A stretch of DNA of 7,576 bases from an uncultured Flavobacteriales bacterium (GCA_946886545.1 CAMPIU010000137.1:1-7576); one strand, 5' to 3'; positions 1 through 5,851 are shown, numbered from the stretch's first letter. Translations and numbers: made by a program. Notes: a model not told the origin generated them from the letters alone.

Positions 1-470
1 TCAACAAACCCCATTTTCCGATACAATACCAATCCGGCCACGTTATCTGCATAATCCTGCAGGAATAAGATTTCCAACTCAGGATTGTTCTTTGCCCAAT
101 CAATTGCAGCTTTCAATAATGCTGTTCCCAAACCGCAACCCTGCCATTCTTTGTGCATTCCCATTCCGAAAACGGCTGTATGTCTCAATATTTTCCGCTG
201 ATTTCCATCGACATTAATATTTCCAACTACTTTTCCTTCAAATTCAGCCACTAAGAACAAAGAATTCGAACGGTTAATATAATTATCCAGGATCTGCTCT
301 TCTTCCGCAAGAGTAGGGTTGAACTCACCTTCACTCAAGGGAACGAATTCTTCATCATACACAAAACCCTGAACAAATTCAATCACTTTGGGAGCATCGG
401 AAACTTCTACGTGACGGAGTAAAATCGTTCGTCCGTCTCTTAATACAACAGTTACAGGAGAAAACTTCAT
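1..470 (-). CDS. GNAT-family N-acetyltransferase, C-terminus cut by window edge
   Basis: I translated this from ATG at 470; 156 codons are visible and the frame is still open at base 1. The protein starts MKFSPVTVVLRDGRTILLRH, a common opening of GNAT enzymes. The acetyl-CoA-binding motif A is visible around residues 103-118 as GMHKEWQGCGLGTALL, with the QxxGxG/A pyrophosphate loop. A later segment, NVAGLVLYRKMGF, matches the conserved N..A..LY.K.GF motif B end. Such enzymes move an acetyl group from acetyl-CoA to an amine; the substrate (small molecule, peptide or protein N-terminus) cannot be read from the sequence. The start lies 8 bp after the response-regulator stop codon, so it is probably the third gene of that operon. 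No clear Shine-Dalgarno sequence precedes it. Family call is firm, role unknown. Confidence 0.88.
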   Translation of the reverse strand, partial: MKFSPVTVVLRDGRTILLRHVEVSDAPKVIEFVQGFVYDEEFVPLSEGEFNPTLAEEEQILDNYINRSNSLFLVAEFEGKVVGNINVDGNQRKILRHTAVFGMGMHKEWQGCGLGTALLKAAIDWAKNNPELEILFLQDYADNVAGLVLYRKMGFV

Positions 471-478
471 TTCGCGGT

Positions 479-1537
479 TCAATTTTTCATCCGGACCAAT
501 TTATCGTAATCCAAAATAGTAATTGTTCCCCCTGCGATATCAATGTATCTGGATTCCTTAAAATCACTAAGTGTTCTGATCACCGTCTCTGTTGCGGTTC
601 CAACCACATTAGCCAGATCTTCCCGTGAGACATACATTGAAAACTGAGATTCAGAGTCATTCTTATATTTATCAGAAAGTTTCACCAGTGCCTCTGCCAC
701 GCGTTTACGCACAGAATCGTATGCGATTTTGATCAGTTGCTGTTCTGTTTCCTGCAAATTATCGGAGAGCATCTCGATAAATTTCCGGGCAACCTGTGAA
801 TTGTTATATAGCAAAGAAAAGAAGTCCTCTTTGGGAATGACATAGATCTCCGAATCTTCCAATGCACTGGCAGAAGAGGAATATTGCTCATCTTTCAACA
901 GATCTAAAAACCCGAAAAATTCTCCCTCTTTGTAAAAAGAAGTAATTAACTCCTTCCCATTATCATTGCTTTTAAAGATCTTTACTTTTCCTTTACTTAT
1001 GAAATAAATTCCTTTCGGATAAGCTCCTTCACGAAAGATCTCTGATTTCTTTTTATAAGATCTGACCTCGTTTTTTTCGGAAAGTTCTTTTAATGATTCA
1101 AAGCCTTTTGCACTTTGGATAAAATCATCAATTCCGGAAACATTTTTCGAAAACTCCTTTTTCAGGGATTCGCTCTTTCTTAACCTAACGTCAACGATAT
1201 TGAGCAATTCCATATCATCAAAGGGTTTTGTCAGGTAATCATCGGCTCCCATTTCCATGCCTTTTCGAAAATCGGATCGCTCTGCCTTTGCTGTCAGAAA
1301 AACAAAGGGAATATTTGCCGTATTATCATTTTTTGAGAGAAGATGCAATACCCCATAGCCGTCGAGGACCGGCATCATGATATCGCAAATGATCAGATCC
1401 GGTTTCTCCTTCAATGCCAGTTCAACACCAATCTTTCCATTTTCAGCAGTCAGTACGGAGTAATTTGCCAAAGTAAGAATTTCAGCAGTATTCTCTCGTA
1501 TATCTTTATTGTCTTCAATCAGTAGAATCTTCTTCAT
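479..1537 (-). CDS. Response regulator with REC, cNMP-binding-fold and CRP/FNR-type HTH domains
   Basis: The 352-residue protein has three parts. Residues 1-122 are a receiver domain with acidic pocket E8/D9, phospho-acceptor D52 (ICDIMMP), T82 and K104 (LTKPF). Residues about 150-260 form a cyclic-nucleotide-binding beta-roll. Residues about 275-345 are a CRP-type winged helix-turn-helix whose recognition helix contains TETVIR, keeping the E-x3-R pair (E317, R321) used by CRP and FNR to read TGA half-sites. The residue before E317 is T, not the R of CRP, which is more like FNR. In the beta-roll the usual GEL...RxA phosphate-binding motif appears as GFL...SSSA, so the key Glu and Arg are missing and classical cAMP binding is unlikely. 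It lies 17 bp downstream of the kinase gene, its likely phosphodonor. Expected action: phosphorylation-controlled binding to ATGA-N6-TCA sites in the upstream gap (inference). Confidence 0.93.
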   Translation of the reverse strand: MKKILLIEDNKDIRENTAEILTLANYSVLTAENGKIGVELALKEKPDLIICDIMMPVLDGYGVLHLLSKNDNTANIPFVFLTAKAERSDFRKGMEMGADDYLTKPFDDMELLNIVDVRLRKSESLKKEFSKNVSGIDDFIQSAKGFESLKELSEKNEVRSYKKKSEIFREGAYPKGIYFISKGKVKIFKSNDNGKELITSFYKEGEFFGFLDLLKDEQYSSSASALEDSEIYVIPKEDFFSLLYNNSQVARKFIEMLSDNLQETEQQLIKIAYDSVRKRVAEALVKLSDKYKNDSESQFSMYVSREDLANVVGTATETVIRTLSDFKESRYIDIAGGTITILDYDKLVRMKN

Positions 1538-1554
1538 AGTTCTTATTCGTAAAC

Positions 1555-2757
1555 TTATTTTTTAAAAATAACTGTAAATAGCGTTCCCTTGTTCTCTTCG
1601 CTATCGATCTGAATAGTACCTTCCATCAATTTCAAATAGCTCGAAATAATATTCAATCCCAGTCCTGTTCCCTGAATGTGGGTTGCATTCTGGCCTCTGA
1701 AAAATCGTTCAAACAAGTGTTGCTGATCTTCCTTCGAAATCCCGATTCCCGAATCTTTTACGCTAATACTTATTTCATCATTACTAACCGTTGAGTTCAG
1801 ATCGATATTACCGCCTTCAGGTGAAAACTTAATCGCGTTAGACAAGAGGTTAAATAGAACTCCCTGTAACAATTTAGCATCCAATTCTACCATTTCAGGT
1901 CCTTGATGCGTATAAACCAAGGTGTGATCTTTTGTCGTTAAGGCTTCAATTTCCCCGACGATTTCAGATATCAGTGTTTTGAGATTCAGTTCAAGAGGCA
2001 TATTGACAATTTTTCCTTCTTCCAATTTACTGACAGAAAGAAAATCATTCAAAATATCCGTCATGTTGTGGATCGAGTTCTTTATTTTTTGAATGTGTTT
2101 TTCCTGGTTTGTCAAATCGTTTTGCGCACTATACTTCGAGGTTAAGGAAAGTGAAGACATCATGGTTGTGAGTGGGGTTCTGAATTCATGAGAAGCCATG
2201 GAAACAAAACGTGACTTCATTTCATTTAATTCCTTCTCCTTTTCCAGTGCTTTTCTCAATTCCAACTTGGTTTTTTCCAGTTCATCGATCGCCTCTTCCA
2301 GTACAAGTGTCCGGTTCCGAACCTGTCTCTCCAATTCCATGGAGTAATTTTTAAGTCTTTCTTCGGATTGTTTTTTTAAGGTTATATCCAAAATAAAAGC
2401 GATCACGAATTTTCCTTCATTCGTTGAATACGGGCTTAAACTTATTTCAAGCGGAAATTCCGTACCATCTTTTCTCAAACCGTAGAGCTCCATACCGGCA
2501 CCCATTGAGCGGGCATACGGTTTTTCGGCGTAGTCTGTTCTGTATTTTTCATGCTTGGCTGAAAAGCGTTGAGGAATAAGAGCTTCTATTTTCTTTCCCA
2601 GAAGGTATTCCTGCGGGTAACCAAACAATTTTTCCGCACTCGGATTGATGCGTACAATCTCACCTTTTTCATTAACCACTAAAATTCCTTCAGTTGCATA
2701 TAAAAAAAGTGCGTCGACTCCTTCTTTTGTTTCCATTCTCCGTTTTACAAAATCCAT
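1555..2757 (-). CDS. Soluble PAS-domain sensor histidine kinase
   Basis: This 400-residue protein has no membrane segment and so should sense a cytoplasmic signal. Residues about 14-128 are a PAS domain of the FixL-like class (conserved GLRKDGTEFPLEISLSP). Residues about 130-182 are a charged coiled coil. The HisKA dimerisation domain has the phospho-accepting H190 in SMASHEFRTPL. The HATPase domain shows the N box (FNLLSNAIKFS, N303/N307), G1 box DSGIGI (335-340), F box LFERFFRG and G2 box GTGLGLNI (363-370), so it looks fully active. It has no attached receiver, and the regulator gene begins 17 bp downstream on the same strand, so the pair should form one two-component system. I chose ATG at 2757; M8 (2736) is an alternative. 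H69 in the PAS domain lies where FixL has its haem-ligand His, but the FixL arginines R206 and R220 are replaced (D75, M89). Confidence 0.94.
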   Translation of the reverse strand: MDFVKRRMETKEGVDALFLYATEGILVVNEKGEIVRINPSAEKLFGYPQEYLLGKKIEALIPQRFSAKHEKYRTDYAEKPYARSMGAGMELYGLRKDGTEFPLEISLSPYSTNEGKFVIAFILDITLKKQSEERLKNYSMELERQVRNRTLVLEEAIDELEKTKLELRKALEKEKELNEMKSRFVSMASHEFRTPLTTMMSSLSLTSKYSAQNDLTNQEKHIQKIKNSIHNMTDILNDFLSVSKLEEGKIVNMPLELNLKTLISEIVGEIEALTTKDHTLVYTHQGPEMVELDAKLLQGVLFNLLSNAIKFSPEGGNIDLNSTVSNDEISISVKDSGIGISKEDQQHLFERFFRGQNATHIQGTGLGLNIISSYLKLMEGTIQIDSEENKGTLFTVIFKK

Positions 2758-2779
2758 GTCTAATGTACGCTTTTTGGTT

Positions 2780-2787
2780 CAAAAATA
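2780..2787 (-). promoter_or_regulatory. Candidate promoter (-7 box) of the kinase operon
   Basis: Read on the minus strand the box is TATTTTTG, a full match to the Bacteroidota TAnnTTTG element. The expected start of transcription is near 2775, leaving a leader of about 18 nt before ATG at 2757. No good -33 TTTG is seen upstream (only AATT/TTTC at the right distance), which fits a promoter needing an activator. The centre of the nearest ATGA-N6-TCA site is 36.5 bp from the last base of the box. Confidence 0.6.
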
Positions 2788-2809
2788 AAGGCCTCCGAAT
2801 TCTGAAATT

Positions 2810-2845
2810 ATGATCCAGATCAGTATTTGGGATGATGCTAATCAT
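2810..2845 (-). promoter_or_regulatory. Tandem CRP/FNR-like operator pair of the kinase promoter
   Basis: Two palindromic sites, ATGATCCAGATCAG (2810-2823) and ATGATGCTAATCAT (2832-2845), share the ATGA-N6-TCA core. Both have the FNR-like TGAT-N4-ATCA form. Their centres (2816.5 and 2838.5) are 22 bp apart, two helical turns, so two dimers would sit on the same DNA face. Relative to the predicted start they are at about -41.5 and -63.5, the class II activator layout. The likely ligand is the REC-CRP regulator of the operon itself, implying autoregulation; this is inference. Confidence 0.62.
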
Positions 2846-2880
2846 AAAAAGCATCCCCCGAAGACTCAGAAGACGCTTTT
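2846..2880 (-). terminator. Terminator-like hairpin, minus-strand orientation
   Basis: On the minus strand, 2880-2868 (AAAAGCGTCTTCT) can pair with 2859-2847 (GGGGGATGCTTTT) over 13 positions. Four G-U wobbles are needed, the loop is 8 nt, and five Ts follow at 2850-2846. The wobbles would be A-C mismatches on the plus strand, so the fold favours leftward transcripts. It could end the candidate RNA starting near 2970 before it reaches the kinase promoter. An alternative pairing of GGGATGCT (2857-2850) with AGCATC-AT-CCC (2839-2829) would compete with it. Confidence 0.35.
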
Positions 2881-2970
2881 ATAAACTGCCCAAATACCTA
2901 TTAATAAATTACTTACCCGAACCGAAAGGCACCAACTTCCTATCCGGATTTGAGCATAATCTTTAATTAT
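2846..2970 (-). ncRNA. Candidate small RNA or leader transcript from a third promoter
   Basis: A promoter-like box at 2975-2982 on the minus strand predicts a transcript starting near 2970. It would run leftward for about 125 nt to a hairpin ending in a U run at 2850-2846. The only start codons seen give very short frames (for example five codons beginning ATGCTC), so no protein is supported. The 3' part could fold into a hairpin within a wider 9-bp pairing (GTATTTGGG at 2823-2831 with CCCAAATAC at 2889-2897). If the terminator does not work, this would instead be a second, longer leader of the kinase operon. No known RNA family was recognised. Confidence 0.3.
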
Positions 2971-2974
2971 ACTA

Positions 2975-3002
2975 CAAAATTGAATCATTCTACACAACCA
3001 AA
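2975..3002 (-). promoter_or_regulatory. Candidate third promoter, leftward
   Basis: On the minus strand the -7 box is CAATTTTG (2982-2975), one base off TAnnTTTG. A TTTG at 3002-2999 lies 16 nt upstream as a possible -33 element. The box was found by testing the geometry of the other two promoters: its last base is exactly 36.5 bp from the centre of the ATGA-N6-TCA site at 3005-3018. It points into the non-coding stretch upstream of the kinase operon. Confidence 0.4.
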
Positions 3003-3004
3003 AA

Positions 3005-3040
3005 ATGACTTGGGTCAGATGAAATTATGAGTCTGATCAA
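3005..3040 (-). promoter_or_regulatory. Tandem CRP/FNR-like operator pair of the third promoter
   Basis: The sites are ATGACTTGGGTCAG (3005-3018) and ATGAGTCTGATCAA (3027-3040). Both carry ATGA-N6-TCA and their centres, 3011.5 and 3033.5, are 22 bp apart. Positions relative to the predicted leftward start near 2970 are about -41.5 and -63.5, as in the other pairs. Because the second site abuts the rightward pair (centre to centre 13 bp), cross-talk between the two promoters is possible. Confidence 0.55.
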
Positions 3041-3075
3041 TGACATACATCATTTAACAACATGATGAGACTCAT
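3040..3075 (+). promoter_or_regulatory. Tandem CRP/FNR-like operator pair of the rightward promoter
   Basis: The sites are ATGACATACATCAT (3040-3053; the palindrome extends to AATGA-N6-TCATT) and ATGATGAGACTCAT (3062-3075). Both carry perfect ATGA-N6-TCAT arms. Their centres, 3046.5 and 3068.5, are 22 bp apart. The proximal site ends just before the -33 TTTG and lies at about -41.5 of the predicted start near 3110. The likely ligand is the neighbouring REC-CRP regulator (inference from domain type and proximity). Confidence 0.63.
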
Positions 3076-3105
3076 TTTGCGGGAGCTGTTCAAGCACTAA
3101 TTTTG
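3076..3105 (+). promoter_or_regulatory. Candidate promoter of the 111-residue protein gene
   Basis: A -33 TTTG (3076-3079) and a -7 box TAATTTTG (3098-3105) are separated by 18 nt. This is a good match to the Bacteroidota TTTG-N18-20-TAnnTTTG promoter. Transcription would start near 3110, leaving a leader of about 60 nt before ATG at 3171. The proximal operator centre is 36.5 bp from the last base of the box, exactly as on the kinase side. Confidence 0.65.
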
Positions 3106-3117
3106 TTCGAAACAATT

Positions 3118-3146
3118 ATTGAGTTCTTACATAAAATCAACTCAAT
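3118..3146 (+). repeat. Inverted repeat in the leader of the 111-residue protein gene
   Basis: ATTGAGTT (3118-3125) and AACTCAAT (3139-3146) are perfect 8-bp inverted arms around a 13-nt AT-rich spacer. If transcription starts near 3110 this would form a hairpin in the 5' leader, ending 24 nt before the start codon. It could affect message stability or translation, or be a protein-binding site. No known riboswitch was recognised. Confidence 0.4.
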
Positions 3147-3170
3147 CAGAAACCTATAATTTGGTTTAAT

Positions 3171-3506
3171 ATGAAAATCGGCAATCACAAAACTGTTGTT
3201 GAAATTGAAGAGGAGTTCAACAAGCTGTTTCCTTATTTAAGATTAAGAGTATTCACGAATACAACAGAAATAGTTGCGCCTTCACAATTGAAAATGGGAT
3301 CATTCAGAAAGTTGAATAAGACCGATGATCTGATTATCTTGCCTACAATCACTATTGATTCACTTGAAACTTTATTTGAAGATGAATTTGGTCTTCAGAT
3401 TAAATTGTACCGAAAGTCGGGAAAAGAATGGATAGAAACCAAATTAACCGGTCACTGGACCCTGGAAGAGCAGAATAGAGAAGGAGCAATCCTGAGTTCG
3501 AAATAA
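3171..3506 (+). CDS. Small conserved-type Bacteroidota protein with an internal duplication
   Basis: The 111-residue soluble protein has no signal peptide or membrane segment and no function I can name. From memory, similar unnamed proteins occur in Bacteroidota, sharing an opening like EIEEEFNKLFPYL and an ending like ETKLTGHWTLEEQNREG. Two segments look alike: residues 8-28 (T-V-V-E-I-E-E-E-F..LFPYLRLRVF) and 61-80 (T-I-D-S-L-E-T-L-F..EFGLQIKLY). Each suggests a short helix followed by a strand, so the fold may be a duplicated alpha/beta unit. There are no Cys and no obvious catalytic residues. It is the first gene after the rightward promoter with tandem operators, and the nuclease gene follows 105 bp later in the same direction. 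A role as a small regulator or binding partner in that regulon is only a guess. Confidence 0.8.
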   Translation: MKIGNHKTVVEIEEEFNKLFPYLRLRVFTNTTEIVAPSQLKMGSFRKLNKTDDLIILPTITIDSLETLFEDEFGLQIKLYRKSGKEWIETKLTGHWTLEEQNREGAILSSK

Positions 3507-3560
3507 CAATAACGCCCATTTTATTCTTATTCCTGTCATTTTCATAGGCATTCCTAATTT

Positions 3561-3568
3561 TAGATTTG
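3561..3568 (+). promoter_or_regulatory. Candidate promoter (-7 box) of the ATP-cone nuclease gene
   Basis: TAGATTTG fits TAnnTTTG exactly. Transcription would start near 3573, giving a leader of about 39 nt before ATG at 3612. No clear -33 TTTG is seen. A degenerate TTA-N6-TCA (3527-3538) sits one base off the spacing found at the other promoters and has no partner 22 bp further up. The two downstream genes may therefore have a basal promoter as well as read-through from 3110. Confidence 0.42.
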
Positions 3569-3611
3569 TTATTATTACAAAACCACGGATTGAAAAACGA
3601 GCATATTGACT

Positions 3612-4490
3612 ATGGACCAAAACATATATGTAACAAAAGCTTCGGGTGAAAAAAGTTTGTTTTCAACGGAAAAGATTCGCAGGTCACTTTCTAAATCGGG
3701 AGCCAGCAATGAACAAATTGAACTTGTCATAGAACAGGTTTCCAACCAGCTATATGAGGGAATCACCACCAAAAAAATCTATCAAATTGCCTATTCTATT
3801 TTAAAAGGACTTGGAAGACATACTGCAGCGCGCTATCATTTGAAACGCGCAATTATGGAATTGGGACCTTCAGGATTTCCATTTGAGAAGTATCTGGGAG
3901 AAATACTTAAATACCAGGGGTATTCCATTCAAATAGGTCAAATAATTCAAGGAAAATGTGTTACTCATGAAATTGATATCATAGCCAAAAAAAATGACCA
4001 ATTAAAGATGATTGAGTGTAAATACCACAATCATCCGGGAATTTTCTGTGACGTAAAAATCCCGCTTTATATTCACGCCAGGTTCGAAGATATCAAAACG
4101 TATCGCCAACAAGCAGCCGGTCAGCACAACGCCATATTTCAGGGGCTTGTTGCAACGAATACCCGTTTTTCGATAGACGCAATGAAATATGCAACTTGTT
4201 CAAATCTGGAATTATTGGGTTGGGATTATCCGTTAAATCAAGGATTAAAAGACCTGATCGATCAATCGGGACTTTATCCGATAACTTGTCTTACATCCCT
4301 TACAAAAAGCGAGAAACAGCAATTACTTGATTTAAAGGTCGTATTGTGCAAAGAGCTCCAATCCGATGAAAAAATCCTGATATCCATTGGGGTAAGATCC
4401 AATCGGCTTACAACGGCTTTGAGAGAAATAGATCAATTGTGTCAAATCCTCCAACAAGCTCCGCAAAAAACAAATACCAAACAATTATGA
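3612..4490 (+). CDS. ATP-cone protein fused to a PD-(D/E)XK nuclease-like domain
   Basis: I start at ATG 3612 (292 residues); an in-frame TTG two codons upstream (3606) is less likely. Residues 4-88 match an ATP-cone, the nucleotide-binding domain of NrdR and ribonucleotide reductases: VTKASGEKSLFSTEKIRRSL, then helices ending TAARYHLKRAIMELGP. Residues about 90-205 look like an Mrr/restriction-endonuclease fold with E120, D122 (HEIDII) and E135-C-K137 (MIECKYH), which is the PD-(D/E)XK metal site, followed by TYRQQAAG. Residues 228-249 (SLTKSEKQQLLDLKVVLCKEL) may be a small helical DNA-binding element. Expected role: a nuclease gated by ATP/dATP level; substrate unknown. There is no methyltransferase next to it, so it is not an ordinary restriction enzyme. 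Its stop codon overlaps the next start by 4 bp, indicating coupled translation with the RNase-like protein. Confidence 0.87.
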   Translation: MDQNIYVTKASGEKSLFSTEKIRRSLSKSGASNEQIELVIEQVSNQLYEGITTKKIYQIAYSILKGLGRHTAARYHLKRAIMELGPSGFPFEKYLGEILKYQGYSIQIGQIIQGKCVTHEIDIIAKKNDQLKMIECKYHNHPGIFCDVKIPLYIHARFEDIKTYRQQAAGQHNAIFQGLVATNTRFSIDAMKYATCSNLELLGWDYPLNQGLKDLIDQSGLYPITCLTSLTKSEKQQLLDLKVVLCKELQSDEKILISIGVRSNRLTTALREIDQLCQILQQAPQKTNTKQL

Positions 4491-5851
4491 GTAAAGAAAC
4501 AAGTGTACAGTTTCTAGGTGCTGCCGGAACTGTTACCGGATCAAAATACCTGATCCAAACGGAAAACAAAAAAATACTTGTTGACTGTGGTCTTTTCCAG
4601 GGTTTGAAAGAACTTCGATTACTCAATTGGGAACCATTACCATTTGATGTCTCTTCTCTTGATTATGTTTTACTCACTCACGGACACCTGGACCATGTAG
4701 GCTACCTTCCTTTGCTTATCAAACAGGGATTTAAAGGACTTATTCATTGCACAGAACCCACCGTTGAAATCGCAAAGCTGATCCTGAAAGACAGTGCGAA
4801 AATTCAGGAAGAAGATGCTGAGCGTGCAAATAAATACCAATACAGCAAACACCATCCGGCAAAACCACTTTATACCGAAGAAGAAGCTGAGAAGGTTTTC
4901 TCACATTTGCAAGGAGAACCTTTGGATCAATGGATTAATTTAGACAAAGAGGTTGCTTTCAGGTTTCAATATGTAGGACATATTTTAGGCGCAGTATTCA
5001 TTGAATTAAAAATAAACGGCAAACTACTGGTCTTTTCCGGAGATATCGGCCGGCCGGAAGATCCTTTGTTGTTCACACCATCCAAACCCAAGCAAGCTGA
5101 CATTCTGTTCATAGAATCTACTTACGGAGCACGGATTCATAAAAAAGATCCCTCATCCATGCTTATGAATGCCATTAATTCGGCAATCGAGCGGGATGGT
5201 GTGATCATCATTCCAAGTTTTGCCGTTGAACGCACCCAATTGATCATGTATCACATTTGGGACCTTTCCATGAAGAAGCTCATTCCCGAAATCCCGGTTT
5301 ATATGGATAGTCCGATGGGTTCAGAAGTGCTTTCTCTCTTTAAAAGAAATCATCCGTGGCATAAACTTGATCAAAACATGCTGGATGCGTTATTCAGCAA
5401 GATCAAAGTAATTACCAAACCCGAACAAACCTACCGCTTAGCCAAAGATCACGAACCAAAAATCATTATTGCAGCAAGTGGAATGGCAACAGGAGGAAGG
5501 GTTTTGACCTATTTCGAGCATTTCCTGGGAGATGAAAAAGCAACTGTTTTACTTGTCGGATTTCAAGGTGAAGGAACAAGAGGCCGTGCATTATTGGATG
5601 GGGCTGAAGAAATTAAAATGCGTGGAAAGTTTTGGAAAGTTCGCGCACAAATCGAATTGATCGAAGGATTATCTGCCCATGCAGATCAATCTGAATTGAT
5701 TGAGTGGATCGAAGAACTTGAGCACACTCCGGAAAGAATTTTTATCGTCCACGGTGAAAAAGAAGGGGCTGAAGGGCTGAAAAAAAGCATTTATGAGACT
5801 TACGGATATGAAAGCATTATTCCGCAATTGAATGAGATCTACAAAATATAA
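4487..5851 (+). CDS. Beta-CASP metallo-beta-lactamase RNase-like protein (CPSF73/Ysh1 type)
   Basis: The start is ATG 4487, overlapping the nuclease stop as ATGA; an open frame extends up to GTG 4439 but that lies inside the upstream gene. The 454 residues match the usual length. Metal-binding motifs: HGHLDH (H65, H67, D69, H70), VGH (H165), GDIG (D186), and the C-terminal SAHAD (H398) and VHGE (H422). Beta-CASP signatures are FIESTYG (E210), IPSFAVERTQ, DSPMG, and IAASGMATGGR with GFQGEGTRGR, the so-called RNA-specificity domain. Known relatives are zinc-dependent RNases acting as endo- and/or 5' exonucleases. No signal peptide: cytoplasmic. With the upstream nuclease it forms a likely two-gene nucleic-acid-processing unit. 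Family call firm; substrate unknown. Confidence 0.94.
   Translation: MSKETSVQFLGAAGTVTGSKYLIQTENKKILVDCGLFQGLKELRLLNWEPLPFDVSSLDYVLLTHGHLDHVGYLPLLIKQGFKGLIHCTEPTVEIAKLILKDSAKIQEEDAERANKYQYSKHHPAKPLYTEEEAEKVFSHLQGEPLDQWINLDKEVAFRFQYVGHILGAVFIELKINGKLLVFSGDIGRPEDPLLFTPSKPKQADILFIESTYGARIHKKDPSSMLMNAINSAIERDGVIIIPSFAVERTQLIMYHIWDLSMKKLIPEIPVYMDSPMGSEVLSLFKRNHPWHKLDQNMLDALFSKIKVITKPEQTYRLAKDHEPKIIIAASGMATGGRVLTYFEHFLGDEKATVLLVGFQGEGTRGRALLDGAEEIKMRGKFWKVRAQIELIEGLSAHADQSELIEWIEELEHTPERIFIVHGEKEGAEGLKKSIYETYGYESIIPQLNEIYKI

Larger units (their letters stand above)
2758..3170. other. 413-bp divergent control region
   Basis: No plausible protein-coding gene lies here. The region separates the leftward kinase operon from the rightward small-protein/nuclease genes. 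It contains six ATGA-N6-TCA palindromes in three pairs, three promoter-like -7 boxes, a terminator-like hairpin on the minus strand (2846-2880) and a leader inverted repeat near 3118-3146; each is listed separately. A near-miss site TGA-N6-TCT is at 2951-2962 and has no partner at 22 bp. The stretch 2845-3000 is otherwise AT-rich and featureless. Confidence 0.85.

Noticed and set aside
1343..1525. Open frames opposite or out of frame with real genes (also at 3575-3772, 4408-4626, 4670-4855, 6011-6223, 6155-6343, 6239-6436, 6593-6820)
   Set aside because: They lie within or largely overlap well-supported genes and show no family motifs, signal peptides or promoter context.
3027..3075. Inverted repeat ATGAGTCT (3027-3034) / AGACTCAT (3068-3075), with inner CATCAT/ATGATG, resembling a large bulged hairpin
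   Set aside because: The arms fall within the ATGA-N6-TCA operators, whose symmetry explains most of the pairing; it also lies upstream of the predicted rightward start, so it would not be transcribed from there.
3155..3163. TATAATTTG just before the 3171 start as its promoter
   Set aside because: The spacing inside the box is off by one and it would leave almost no leader; TAATTTTG at 3098-3105 with a -33 TTTG is better.
3527..3538. TTA-N6-TCA before the ATP-cone gene as a fourth operator
   Set aside because: One core base is wrong, the distance to the box is off by one (35.5 bp) and no second site is present.
4439..4486. Longer RNase-like protein starting at GTG 4439
   Set aside because: The 16 extra residues are polar and unlike the family's start, and lie inside the nuclease gene; ATG 4487 gives the standard N-terminus and a 4-bp ATGA overlap.
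3612..4490. Restriction-modification system
   Set aside because: The nuclease-like domain resembles Mrr, but no methyltransferase or specificity gene is nearby, and the ATP-cone plus RNase partner point elsewhere.
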